This document shows, piece by piece, positions 25,508-38,040 of a DNA stretch of 64,000 nucleotides. Under the pieces are notes generated by a model. That model ran no database searches. It was not told the DNA's origin and saw nothing but the letters and a program-made list of their open reading frames with translations. The position numbers were made by a program, and so were the translations under genes. The DNA lies in NCBI GenBank assembly GCA_008711295.1, contig VUYV01000040.1, positions 4,938,272-5,002,271 on the forward strand. Direction: 5' to 3'. Each line of letters opens with the position of its first letter. Positions within the stretch are counted from its first letter, which is position 1. Origin of the DNA: Anarhynchus alexandrinus. Taxonomy: Eukaryota > Chordata > Aves > Charadriiformes > Charadriidae.

Positions 25508-25857
25508 TTTCTTTTTTCTCCTCTTCTCTTCTCTTCTCTTCTCTTCTCGTCTCTTCTCTTCTCTTCTCTTCTCTTCTCTTCTCTTCTCTTCTCTTCTCTT
25601 TTCTTCTTTTTTCTTTTCTTTTTTTNCTTTCCCTCCTCTCTCTTGTCTCGTCTCTTCTCTTCTCGTCTCTTCTCTTCTCTTCTCTTCTCTTCTCGTCTCT
25701 TCTCTTCTCTTCTCTTCTCTTCTCGTCTCTTCTCTTCTCTTCTCTTCTCTTCTCGTCTCTTCTCTTCTCTTCTCTTCTCTTCTCGTCTCTTCTCTTCTCT
25801 TCTCTTCTCTTCTCCTCTCCTCTCCTCTCCTCTCCTCTCTCCTCCTCCCTTCCCTTT
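25508..25857. repeat. TTCTC pentanucleotide array with a 30-base higher-order period
   Basis: About 350 bases of almost pure pyrimidine on the plus strand, built of TTCTC units. From 25661 a TCTCG variant recurs every 30 bases (25661, 25691, 25721, 25751, 25781), each followed by five TCTCT units. A CTCTCC variant closes the array. An N at 25626 lies inside it. The repeat leaves several reading frames open on both strands (Leu/Phe/Ser-rich or Arg/Glu/Lys-rich); these are not genes. Confidence 0.97.
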
Positions 25858-26491
25858 GAAGAACACTTCTAGGCAAGTATCCCAATTATTGTTTTATGAG
25901 GGAACCTCATTAAGGTAACTTCATTGATTATATTTCTGTACTAAGGAAATAGCTGCCAGCACTAAATATTTAAGGCAGTTTATCTGCCAAATTAATACTG
26001 GCATTGTTCAGCCAAGCAGTCCCGATGCCAGCAGCAGTACGGCATATTCTTCTACTGTGGGGGTGGCCTGTACGCTGTGAATATAACCCTAAAAGTTGCC
26101 GAATCCTACTTCCTTTTACCTAAACCCAGGCCAAAAATATAACTTAAGAGTCTTCTATTCTGTAATTGGCCTAGTTAACTAGCTGCAAGGCGCAGGCTAC
26201 ACATCACTTCTCTCCACAAAAGCATGATCTTGGCTCAGAGCAGGGAGGCTTCTGTCTGGTCCGTTCCTGAAGCGTTATGTCTATGCAACAGTAGACATTA
26301 TGCATAGAGCACGTCTTTGTGTATTAACAAAAAAAAACTACTGAAACTTTGCTCACCTTGAGAAATAAGCTCTTAGGAATGGTCCTTGTTCCTCCAAATT
26401 GCCACAGAGTATGGAATAGGATATGAAGTAGAATATGACTGCATCGCAACTACTTACCCCCAAACAAACAAACAAAATGATAAAAAAAAAA

Positions 26492-26513
26492 ACCACTACC
26501 ACCACCACCACCA
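26492..26513. repeat. ACC trinucleotide repeat
   Basis: Short (ACC)n run after an A-rich stretch, about 40 bases 3' of the donor of the 26551-26763 exon in gene sense. Confidence 0.85.
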
Positions 26514-26550
26514 TCATTACAACAACACTGGACAAAAAGGAGCTACTTAC

Positions 26551-26763
26551 ATTGAGTGAGGATCCCCGTTAAGGCATTTTTGAAACTCTCCTTGGCTTGC
26601 TCCATTTCTTGCTCATGAGCGGCCTTTTCGTTCATGAGCCGGCGGACGTGGCTGTTGGCCGACTGCACCATCGAATAAAACTGGTTTGCAGAGCGACGGT
26701 TCACCTCGCCACGCTCGATCCAGGTGAGCAGCACGGTGATGGCCTCTGAAAACTTGCTATCAT
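26551..26763 (-). CDS. ENOX1: ENOX1 internal coding exon (helical region)
   Basis: This minus-strand exon of 213 bases begins after a GATTGTTCTAG acceptor and ends at a consensus GTAAGT donor. The translation DDSKFSEAITVLLTWIERGE continues into VNRRSANQFYSMVQSANSHV, then RRLMNEKAAHEQEMEQAKE and FKNALTGILTQ. It is a strongly helical, charged segment between the RRM and the later coiled coil, roughly residues 275-345. It ends on a single T that joins TT of the next exon to make Phe. No domain of known catalytic role can be assigned to this piece. The match to ENOX1 rather than ENOX2 is by recognition of the overall sequence. Confidence 0.95.
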
Positions 26764-28059
26764 CTAGAACAATCAAAGCACAGGTTTTAAATTGCAGGCA
26801 TAAATATCCTGCCGAGAACACATTTTCTGCTCCGTGTCACATTAAAATCACCATAAATCCTACTTGCAGTATATCATTTTGGGCAACTTTGGGGTCCTTT
26901 GTTCTATCAGATGTAGGAAGCCAATACTGCCGTGTGAAGCCACATAAATCTTCCTTCAAGACTTGTCTTCTGCTTATTTTAATAGCTTTCTCACAACAAA
27001 AAGCACACAGCACCATCACCTTCCCCTCCCTCCGCTTCTTTGTGTCCTGACTCCTTGCTTTTAAAAACGTCTCCCTTAAGCTGCTCAGCGATATGAAATG
27101 ACCTTACAGCAGGAGTGAGGAGACCTCTGTGTTACCGGACCCACTGAGGAAATGAAATATGTCCGTGTTAATCTGCTTGGCTGAAAGCTCAGCCTCGGAT
27201 CTTAGGCTCAGCCATACTTTTGTCAACAGATTTCGCTAACATCACATTCTTAATTAATGAACAATGATGAGGCTGAGCAATTCCTCCTCAAAGCACTGAT
27301 TAATTACAAGGAACTGCTTTGAACAGATGATGTGTCTGTATTTGTTTTGTATTTTGCATTTGTCTGTGTTTTGGTTTACATAGTTTTTTTTAAAGGAGTC
27401 CAGACAAATCCAGACAAACACCTGGATTACAGCTTTATGTTTACCATTCAGGTAACTAAAGTTATATTTCTCTGCAGAAAGATCGCCAAAAATGGTGGCT
27501 AGATTTTGTGCACTCCTTCCCCAAGTAATCTTCTTTCCTCTGACAGTGCTCTCAGCTTCCTCGGAAGACTCTTAGCACAGCATCCATTACACTTCTGGCT
27601 TCATCAGGATTAAGAGGACACATTTCTTTTTAAGTCCCATTTAGGCTGAACTGCAAGAAAATGTTATTACAACAGAGTGTCTTCCCGTGGCACCATTTCT
27701 GGGCAATTCGATCTCATTTTTTCCCCAGGATTTTATTCTATAAAGCTTCCATTTCTCAACAAATCATTTTAAACATCTCATCTAGTCCTTGTTGGTTAGA
27801 TTTATTTATATATATTTTAGATGGTAGCTATACCTTTCTATAAGAGAAGGCATGCAGTTATGGTGGGGAGAAGTAGTATAGTTACAAACAAAAGACACTT
27901 CAAATGAAAATTGGAAAATATTAAACCCAACCAACTGTGTTACCTGATCCAGAAATGTGGGACACAGTTTGTAAGACTCTGCTTTCCATGTACAAAGAAT
28001 AATGAACCAGTAATTCTTAAGTGAGGATTTGGGCTTTTATTCTGAATAAGTAATCACTT

Positions 28060-28150
28060 CCCTAAAAGGTGAGGAGCCCAAAGTACTGAGAGGACAAGTG
28101 ACATGCTCTGTGCCCACAGCCTGTGAAGAACAGATTTTACATTGCCTGAT
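28060..28150 (-). mobile_element. Possible MIR-like SINE relic
   Basis: GGTGAGGAGCCCAAAGTACT, then GAGAGGACAAGTGACATGCT and CCCACAGCC parallel the MIR reverse complement (gaggaaactgaggc, agaggttaagtgacttgccc, cacagc). The match is patchy, so this is tentative. Confidence 0.45.
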
Positions 28151-30972
28151 CTTTAGCATCTTATTAACCAAAACATGCTTTCAGCTACAGTAATAGGATT
28201 TGCTCTCCACAGCTGGATAGGCATGTTCACCCAAGTTCCCCCCTCAAAAAAATTTGCAAAATAAGAGTGTCATAACACCCTCCCTTTGTACAATGATGTA
28301 TCTGTAGTGACTTTACAGTAACATATGATTCATCATCATCATTCATTAAGTAATTGACTCTGGGGAGGAAGACTCAGATGGGCTTCTTTTCTTTCCATAT
28401 TTTTCCCTTGGATTAGACTCTAGGTCCTAGCTTTGCTGGATACATACATGGCAGGTATGTATTAAGAGGCTCTAACGAGTGAGGCTGGCTGAATATGGGC
28501 CTCAGAAAAGCCAAATGTAAACAAGACAAGTGCAAAGCCTCTTCATTGCAAGAAAACACTAGGGTACGGCTTTCCATGCTTAGGTAAAATCTTCAGCCTT
28601 CTGAAATAAATGGGAGCTGGTTGTCACGGATCCAATACAGCCAAGAGCTCATCCCTGGAACATAATGTTTATTATAATTACAGTAGTCAATAAGAATAAC
28701 CTGTAATGGCTTCTGGCAATGTTAGCATGCAATTTCCAACAGTCTGTACAGTCAGGTCACCCTGCCGATGGCACCAGCCTGTTAACACCAAGGATGCGGC
28801 TGATTGTGAGTGGAGAGTAACTACAGCTGAATGTTCCTCCTTTTTCCTTCTAGACATCATTATCTATATCATCGCACATAATTTATCACCCAACACTGAA
28901 GTACCATTTAGAGTAAATTATCCCATTCAATCTAGGTCAAGACATGAACAGCAAAGTTGGGAGGAATGATACACAGAAGCACCTCTGAAGAGGTGCACCG
29001 TGACCTGTGAAGAAACAGTGCACAGGACCGAGAGAAAACGTTTCATGGAGATGCATGAGGAAAATCAGTTGCACAGAACCGTTCTCCTTTTTTTGTGCTT
29101 TAATGTCTCCCCAGTACACAGCCACATGTTGTTTTGCCATAGAGTCTACATGAAATTAAAACCCCCCTCCTCTCGTTTTGTTTTTTATCGGGCACAGTTG
29201 GTGTCTGTAAGGGATGTTCATAAACATGCCATCCTTCTGCCAGATAGATTCAACCCATTTAAAAGGATATGCTGACAACCTGTTTTCAACATACTATACT
29301 GCCAGGGAGCTGCAGAGGTCTGTGGGCCTGTTATAGTTAATTCATGGCCCTGTACTAGCAGGAAAAAAAACAACCCCTTGCATTGGTAAACATCATTGAT
29401 TACATAATTAGATGATACATTAAAAAATGCTAGAGGCTAATATATGCACAAGAGGAGTACATTAGTTAATAAAATCTTTTCTCTACGGTTTTAAAAATTT
29501 CCTTATTTCACCTTAATTTCTAACTTTTATATTCTTGAGTTGACAACTCAGTGACTGGCATAAGATAACTCATTGTAAATTAATTTTCTTCATCCAGAAA
29601 TCAGTGACTTTCTGAGCAATCGGAGGTGCACTTAGAAAATCAGGTTTTTATACCAGATTGTTCATTTATTTTTTATTTAGTAGACAAATAGTAGAAGAAA
29701 CGGAGCAATGGAATCTAATTTAAGCAGTGCACGAACTGCTTTATGATTGCAGCCATTCATTAAAAAAATAAAACAAAACTTCTAATTCTGTTCAAAATTA
29801 TTCCCTTGCGGTAGGATGCACATAAATATAAACTGTTTTAAAACATACTCTTAAAATAAATTCCTTTATATAAGACATGCTCCCACACGTAATTGTTCTT
29901 CTAAAATGAGCACGCAGGAAATTATTCCTTGCAGTTAAAGCTTTTTTTTCCTCCCAGTTACAGCATGTTTTAAGCAAATAAGGTAGCATTAGTCTCCTTT
30001 ATTTCAACATCTGATTTACTAACCCCAGGCTTGCGGGGCAGTCAGTGGAAAGAGACGGACACTTGTCGGACAGGCTTCATCAGTCCTGTTCTCGCTGTCT
30101 TTTTGAGGGCGAGGTGAACTGTGCCCCAGAAGTACCTGCTTCCCTCAACCAGCTGTAAAGGGAGCCTGGGGTGACCCGTTCATACATAGACATCTCCGTA
30201 ACAGACGTCTACGTTTGGTCAGAGTAATCCCATCCCTTACACAAGTGCACCAGTTACAGAACACCTACACAGCGTTTGTGTACCTGCCTTGGGTTTTCAG
30301 TTATACTGCAAGCTGTGATGCACCCCCATGTCGCTTTAATATTACCCATCTATTGAGGATGGCTTGCTGGGTGTCTGTCGATAGAGATTTCCAGGTGCTG
30401 CAGACTCAATCACAGGCCTCTAGAGATAAGATATTTCAAATTCCTCTTATATCAACTGAAGATATTTGGCACTTAAATCCTAGCTCACAGCTTAGAGGAA
30501 ATGAAATAGAAAGAAAAGAAAATGCATCCCTAGAGTTGTCTGGGAAATTGGCAACAGGGATATTTCTATTAAAAAAAAAAGAAAGGAATAATTGTTGACA
30601 AACATTTTGCATTTTTCTGCTTGTAATTTGACCACCTCTAAGCAACCCAAACTGGCATAAACTTTTTAACAGAAAAAACTATGACAAGAACTGCTACAAA
30701 ATGGAATACTGAGAAAAAGTATTGGAAACAGAGATATTACTCTCAGTTTATGGAGTTTCCCTGGTGTAACGCAGGGCAGAATTCAGCTTAGAGTAATCTG
30801 AAATGCTGTGACTATTTATCTCTCAACGTTAAGCACTTCCATAAGGTGCTTTCACAACTTGGGTGATGGTGTCTAAGGCCATAGCCATTAGAAAGGAGAT
30901 AGACTAATCCATCGCTCTAGGCAGTGACGAAAAAGCCAGGCATTCAAACACTCTTATTACTATGATTTTTGC

Positions 30973-31026
30973 ATTTATATATATAAAAAAATGTATATAT
31001 ATATATTTATACATATTCTAGATATA
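30973..31026. repeat. TA-rich low-complexity tract
   Basis: Interrupted (TA)n with ATATATATAAAAAA and GTATATATATATATTTATAC. Simple repeat only. Confidence 0.85.
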
Positions 31027-31836
31027 TTGCAAATATAGCTAACTTTATACTTCTGTATTTTGAGAGTGACATTGTCTGCTGGAATTCTAGCTAGGACAAG
31101 ATCAAACACTGGGCTACAGTTGCTTTTAGCCTTGTTAGTATCTTCCCAACCCTGGACATTCTCAAACGTTTGAAAAGTATCAGAGAGAATTCACACAACA
31201 CTTGGAGCCTGTCCAAATCACAGCAATCCTTCTGTGTTGTCCTATGGACCATAGTGCTGTCCACAGTCAGTGCATACTATCTCTCGTCCCTAATCTTGCT
31301 CCCCTAATGCAACCTCCATGGCTTGGAAGGAGATGCTGAAAAGACAGAGCTGCTGTTATTTATCCTGATGACTACACCTAGAAAGCTCCTGTGCTGGCTG
31401 TGTATGTTTTGGGTTGCATTACTGATCTCATTTTCCTCTAGCCCTTCTGTAAGATGGGAAGGGGTAGATGGGTCCTTACGCTAAGTTCTGCATAGCTTTG
31501 ACCACTAGAAGTCCAGTTAAGAAACACCTCTTGAAGGCATTATTGTGAGCACTGGGAATGACTGTGCTGCAGGGCATATAGAGAGGGGACGGGTCATGGG
31601 ATACGTCCCATCTATTTGACTCTGACTGACAGCCTGTGCTCTGTCAGCTGTAGCGGGGACACTGGAAGATGTTGTGTCCTCTGCCTCATCCCCACCTGCT
31701 CAGCACTACCCCTGTGCTTATGGTTATGCTGCCCTCAGGTCTGCCTGGAGCTGCTCATCTGATCATACCCCAGTTCCAGTTTGTCAAACTGGGCCCAGTC
31801 CAGCTATTACAGGAAAGTGGTAGCAGCCAGTTCAGG

Positions 31837-32200
31837 ATCATAGAATCATAGAATCATAGAACGGTTTAGGTTGGAAGGGACCTTGAAGATCATGGAGTTC
31901 CAACCCCCCTGCTGTAGGCAGGGACACCTCCCACTAGACCAGGTTGCCCAAGGCCACATCCAGCCTGGCCTTGAACACCTCCAGGCATGGGGCCTCAACA
32001 ACCTCTCGGGGCAACCTGTTCCAGTGCCTCACCACCCTCAAAGTGAAAAATTTATTCCTAATATTTAATCTAAACCTGCCCTCTTCCAGTTTGAAGCCAT
32101 TCCCCCTCGTCCTATCACTACATGCCCTAGTAAAAAGTCCTTCCCCAGCTCTCCTGTAGGTCCCCTTTAGGTACTGGAAGGCTGCAATAAGATCTCCCCA
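31837..32200 (-). mobile_element. CR1 retrotransposon, 5'-truncated, well preserved
   Basis: Minus-strand CR1 of 364 bases. Its 3' end is a run of ATCATAGA units followed by GGTTTAGGTTGGAAGGGACC. The ORF2 tail is open from [20 protein letters not shown] to [13 protein letters not shown] and a stop, which suggests a young subfamily. The 5' truncation is sharp, at the CTCCCCA/ATCAG boundary. It lies in the sense direction within an ENOX1 intron. Confidence 0.95.
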
Positions 32201-35200
32201 ATCAGTCAGGATGCTGACTTGTTCACTCCATGTAACTGCAGCTAGGAGAGGATGTATGGCCAAGGTTACCGTTAATCTGACTTCTGGTTTAATAATGTAT
32301 TAGACTACAACTAAGATTTCTATACTAGAAACACTGAATTCAATAGGAAAAAATAATAAATCACAGCAGGTGACTGCTGTGGGTGAATCAGGTCAGGGAA
32401 AAGGTTCGCTAACCTCTCTCATCAGCAGGTTCAGCCCAGCTCCCCTGTGCATCAGGAACAATTTGCTTCCCAGCACACGCCACTTTTGGTACCACGATGA
32501 CGACCTATTTTTCTCTTGGCTTAAGAGCTTCTCCTGCACAGAGTGCCTGCCACTGACCTAGAAACACAACTCTTCAGCTACTACCCTCACCTTCTTTTTT
32601 TCCCCTGCTCAGACACCTTATATAATTGTGCCATGCAACACACACATCAGTCTTGTACTTTTGGGATTAATAACATTTTTAACCCAATGGCACTGCATAA
32701 TAAGTGAGAACCAGGGAATACAAATTCTTACTGCCAAAGGGTTATTTTAAAGAATGATTAATATCCACCTTGCTATTTCTTTAATAGCCTTAACTGTATG
32801 CTATAACCAAGAAACTTTTCCAGTTATGTAATAAACGACTAGCTGAAACTAGATTTGATAAAAATATGCACATAAGTTTACTAAAAGATATCTTAAAAGG
32901 TACTATCTACCCTCTGTATCATCAAACTCTTTCTTCCAAATTAAATCACACAAGATTCTTCCAGAGGTGGGTGTTTCACACGAGACACAGGAACCCATTA
33001 TCTTATCCTGCTGATGCCATTACTTCCAATAAAAAGTAATTATGAGGGTATTGAGTTTCCTCCCTATTCCTCAAAATCACACCACAAACTTTCAGATCGA
33101 CGAGCTGCAATTTCCCCTTTCTTAGTAATTAACGCGAGTCATTTTGCAGTGCGGTACATTTAATCAAGTGGGTTTATATCAAAACCTTAAAATTTGCATT
33201 GAAACAATATAGATTAGGTGAAGGAGGACACTTCTAGTAACGCACTTAACAGCGAACGTACTTCTTGCAGGCTTTCAGAGGGAGGTGCCCAGGGAATTGG
33301 GTTACCAGGCTGCCGATAGCTGAACCCACCTCTGCCAGCAGAGAAAAGTGCCCTCGCACCGTGCCTGCTCACAGCCCCTGTGCGAGGCTTTCGGAGCCAG
33401 ATGTATTGTGTCACAGCAGATGTCAGCAGCATATGGAAGAAGGAAGGAGAAAATGATGATCTAAAAACGGGAAGGGTGAGTGAACAGATTTGATGCTGAA
33501 GCGCCGAAACATGTCTGTTGTAGGGCTCTGTCCTGATATACTACTAATAAAAAAAAAAAGACCGTGCTAAAAAAAGGTCTGGAGTCTTTCAGCAGCAATT
33601 AAACCTGGCATTCATTGGATTTGTTCGGAGGATCTCAGCTTTGCCTCCCTTTCTGACGTAGCCCTGCACTGAATTCGATCCTTTCTGCGTGAGATTTGCC
33701 TCTCTGGATAACCACACCGCTTCTGCAGCGCTCCACAAGTCTGGCTCTCGAGCACAGAGTGATAATGAAAGCACCGTGGTTTTCTTCTCAGTGAAATATC
33801 CTATTTCCCAAGCAATTAAATGTTGTTTATATTTCAAACGATGTGCAAGGGTTGAGATTGTCAGGCTTGATGTTACCTGAATCTTGCACAAGATGCATCC
33901 CCGGTTAGTTCATTCTACTGTAACTGCCATCTATTTATTTAAATTTCCAATCTGTTCTCTCTTCAGGGGATAATACAGTGCCTGGCAAAGAAGCAGCTTC
34001 TCAATTTTTCAAATTATTTTTTCTTTTAATGGAAAACCACATGAATAACTTCCCTGCCTTCATAAAGAAACACTATATTTAAAAGGGAGGTAAATTCCAG
34101 GGTATTGCATATAACTTGCAGATATTTATGTTTCCTTTGCTCAAAATATTTAAAAAACAGGTAATCAGATACGAAGAGAAGTCTTTGTTAGATGGTGGAA
34201 CTATTTAACTACCTGCAGCAAAGAAGACAGATGTAGTATTTTAAAGGAGCTTATTTGCAAGAAGTGATTTCTGAAGATGATACCATTAGGTACAGATATG
34301 CTTGAATTAAGAATACCATAATGTTAGAAATTCTGCTTTGAAACGCAAATGTCATAAGCGCACAGATTAAAATGTTTTGTTCCAATGCACCTGACAGAGC
34401 AGTGTTCCACTTAAGGATAAAAGGTTCAGCCTATCTCCAGTTGTGTGATGGTCTGGGCACCACATTACTCAACCGTTTATAAAGCACCCAGGAAAACAGA
34501 TGTCAGAGTATGCAAATTTGATCCTAAATATCTGCCGACACATCTCACTGTGCAGTAATAACGCACCTGATTTAATACCGAGGAATTACAATCTCAAAGA
34601 CACACACCAAACAAAATGCTGCAATGAACCAGAAGACAAGAAGGTCACGTTTTTGTAATGTAATAGCAGAAGACACAATATTATGCTGGTTTTGTCAGAA
34701 CAAGAACTCAGGGTCTATTCTTAAAGGCTATTACAGGAGGCAATTCACATTTACACTTCACTGTAAAAGACCTTGGTTTCCCAGAATTCACATCTATGAA
34801 TTTATTGAGATGTTTCCGCAAGGAAACACAGATTTTCACCTAAGGCAGGAGGATGCCAGAAAGGAGGCCAGAAGTTTCATTAACCTGAGTTATGCTTAGC
34901 TGTTATCTTCTTACGAGGCAATCTGAGAATGGTGTGATGAAACTATTTGCAATGTCATGACAAATTTTGGAATATTTGGATCAAAAAGTAGATTTGAAGA
35001 GTACCTTTTGAAAAAGTTAGCAGTTTGGGAGGTCAAAAAAACCCCACCCAAACAAAAATAACCTGTCATGCAAAATTAAATAGTGGTTTTATTTTCCCAA
35101 CCACCTTACAACATAAAATGTGTGGTATAAACCTAAAACTGATCAGCGTACAAACCAGCGTAGCCCTGGTATGAGAAGAGGCTCATGTTCTTCCCCATGT

Positions 35201-35775
35201 TACCCATCTAGTTTGAATGCTGCAGCTCATTTCATTCTGATAATCCAGGCTCAGGTCTCTTCTGCCTTCTATATGCTGGACTCGTGGAAAGTGGGACTCT
35301 CATGAGAATGCAGGAAACAAATTTAAATCAAATATTTTGTGACAAGTCATCTTTCCAATGCAGGAAATCTCCTCTTTTATGAACTATCATCTCCCTGGGT
35401 TTTTCTCCTTTTGGCTCTGGCTGTGACCAGCGGAGAACAACACCAGCAAATTTTCAATGTCCAGCAGCTCAAAAAAATGTTAAATCAATGAGAGTTAGTA
35501 GTGTAGGCCTATATTTTTAGAGCTACAGGCTCAAATCCATGAGACCTACACCCAAGATACCGGCAATATGCCACTGCCACACAGTGAAAAGTGGCAATAA
35601 CAAAGCACCATAGGTGGACAGGGAGAGGAACAACATCGCAAGCACTTACAGGGAAGAAAAGTGAATACACCCTTGGCTAACAACATGAAAGGTGCAGAAA
35701 AAAATATCTATGCTGCTAGCAAGGAAAAAGTTATGAAGGATTTCATTTGCAGGACCCTGAAGACCTAAATGGATA

Positions 35776-35934
35776 AAAAAAAGGAAAATGGAAAAAAGGA
35801 AAATGGAAAAAGGAAAATGGAAAAAGGAAAAAGGGAAAAATGAAAATGAAAATGAAAATGAAAATGAAAATGAAAATGAAAATGAAAATGAAAGGGAAGG
35901 GGAAGGGGAAAGGGAAAGGGAAAGGGAAAAGGAA
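35776..35934. repeat. GGAAAA/GAAAAT hexamer-type low-complexity tract
   Basis: A three-part purine-rich tract. Variable GGAAAATGGAAAAA units come first, then about nine GAAAAT hexamers near 35838-35890, then GGGAAA/GGGGAA units. All frames are open on both strands and give artefactual repeat ORFs. Confidence 0.95.
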
Positions 35935-36999
35935 GATACCCAAAACCAGCGCTGTCTGACACAGTCTAAAATGAAAAGTGGTGAAAAATTGCACTGGTCC
36001 ACAGTTTGATGGGTTTCCCTTATTTCTGCATAAATCAAGTGTTCAAACCAAGTTCTTTGCAGATATGAAGGGATATGACAGTCCACAGAGAGCAGGGAAT
36101 GGACAGCAAGTCATAAACCCTCATGCTCTTGCAGGTGTGGAGGGCCTCATACGCAGAGAGTTCCCGGCCCCAGTCACCAGGCAGTGCAGTTTGAGAAAGC
36201 AGCTCTTTTTTTCTATGAAGCTCTGCACCAGTAGAGACCACCTGGCTGAAATTTTATAATGAACTTTAGTTTCCAACTGGCATAAAAGATCCCTCTATAC
36301 TCTCTCACCCATTCTCCTCTACGGCAGTTACTGTTGACTTCAGCACATGAGAGGAATTGGAATATACTGACAACACTGGGGCAAGAGTTTCCAGCCAAGT
36401 CTGGTACACAAAAACAATGATTTCTTTAAGTCTTATGCTGCAGTTTGCAGAAGGTGAAAAAAGATATTGTCACCTCTGTTATAGACTCCATAAATATCTA
36501 GACCACAACAGGGGACTGGTTGATGAGCCTAGTTCATCTCTGCTCACGGTCACATTTCCTTGCTGTCAGGAATTTCCAAGGTTATTTTGACAACAAAAGT
36601 TGTTTGGATTCAGACCAAGTTGTCTACATCTGTGATTGCAAAGCAGTATCTTGGGATGACAGATGTTTAGCTATTTTGGCCTGCTTTTCAGCTGGTGTTG
36701 CTCAGTGAAGTTCTGGAGGCACCGCAGGAGCTGAAACCTGCACGCTGGGCATCCGCAGCTCTGTCTCATGAGCTGGCAACAGAGCTCAGGAGTCTTTTGA
36801 AGTGGGTACCATGGGGAGGTCATGACTTTCCTTAAGAAAACAACTGCAAAGCATCTGCTCAAAACCCAATCTTTCAAGGTAAATCCTGCCAAGAGCAGGT
36901 ATCTTTCGATCCTTCTTTTCTTTAGGATGAATTGTCCAGGCTTTTGTAGCAATGTGAATCTGGTGATTATCCAGAGACCTGAGATTTTGACCCAAGGTT

Positions 37000-37063
37000 T
37001 TATATATATATATATATGTATGTATGTATGTGTATATGTGTATGTGTGTGTGTACATATATAC
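37000..37063. repeat. TA / TGTA / TG compound microsatellite
   Basis: (TA)n passing into (TGTA)n and (TG)n, then CATATATA. The ORFs across it (Tyr/Val/Cys- or Thr/His/Tyr-rich) are artefacts. Confidence 0.95.
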
Positions 37064-37990
37064 CTTCTGTTAGCTTCACTGAAGTCCACATTTAGATTGC
37101 CAATGTATGATGACATGAACTGCCCTTTGCCAGAGTTAAAGAAGTTTTTTTAGTGTTGCTTTACTTCTGTTTTTAGGATGTCACAAAAGGCTCATGTGGT
37201 GAATCCATGTTGCCCGAAGGAGGCCATAATGTTCTACCCCACTGCCTTATAGATTCTGGTTATGATGTCATAGGAAAGGTAAAGCAGACCAGTATAATGA
37301 CAGAACCCCACCTCTGCTTTCTAGAGTACCTAGTACAGGAGACAAGTCATGACCAGTGAGAAGAGAGGGGGCTTCTTTGCATTCTCCATCCCCAAAAATC
37401 TATACAGATCCAGGGCTGGTGCCATTAATCTCACTAGAAGGCAACTGCTAATTAGCAAAGTTTTAAAAATTGCAATATGTTCTTTTGCTGGATTTTAATG
37501 ACTTTTCATCCAATAAAAAACAAACTTATCATTTTGGCTTCTTAATTTATTATATTTAATTCAGTATGTTTCTGAAAGTTTATCTTTATTTCCAGAGCAA
37601 TAGACATGCACATGGTGTTGGTACATATCGTGCTCAAAATATTTCTCTATTAAATTTGTGCATATATGCCAAGCTCTGGTCAAAAGTCCCTCAGGAGAAC
37701 CAAAGATCTAAATGCTTGGAATAAGTTTTAATTAAGTATGGAAACTTCCCAGAATGCAAAGAAAACCCCTTCTAAATATAGACATCTTAAACATCTTGCA
37801 AAAACCCACATTCGGTTGCCTCAAGCAATGGCTAGCCATACGGAAGAAATTGTCCAGACTTCTTGCATTTTCTGGCTTAGTTCAGGAAACCTCTAGGCCT
37901 TACTACATAAAGAATAACTTCCCTATAAAAGAGTAGCTCCTAAATATTCAACTGAAAACAGATCCTGGGAACAGATTCATCTAAATCTCT

Positions 37991-38040
37991 GTATTGCATT
38001 GTATTGTATTGTATTGTATTGTGTTGTGTTGTATTGTATA
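37991..38040. repeat. GTATT pentanucleotide microsatellite
   Basis: About ten GTATT units with GCATT and GTGTT variants. Confidence 0.95.

Larger units (their letters stand above)
10844..26550 (-). other. ENOX1: ENOX1 intron, 15.7 kb
   Basis: A long AT-rich intron. Recognisable contents are an 18-bp-stem inverted repeat (15789-15838), a small palindrome (15661-15680), a duplicated 261-base block around a single N (22064-22586), and a large pentanucleotide array (25508-25857). I see nothing coding between these items. The ORFs present are short and unlike any protein I know. Confidence 0.8.

Noticed and set aside
25306..25918. Long overlapping ORFs on both strands (Arg/Glu/Lys- and Leu/Ser/Phe-rich)
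   Set aside because: They are open only because the TTCTC pentamer repeat contains no stop codon in several frames. No domain, and an N lies inside.
31400..31480. Possible further MIR relic (ATTTTCCTCTAGCCCTTCTG then TAAGATGGGAAGGGG)
   Set aside because: Only one box of the MIR core is matched; too little to separate from chance.
33480..33600. A-rich stretch after AATAAAAAAAAAAAGACC, considered as a processed pseudogene tail
   Set aside because: No recognisable transcript-derived sequence precedes it and no target-site duplication was evident.
35646..36086. Ser/Phe/Leu-rich ORF of 146 codons on the minus strand
   Set aside because: Driven by the hexamer repeat tract at 35776-35934; unrelated flanks and no recognisable protein.
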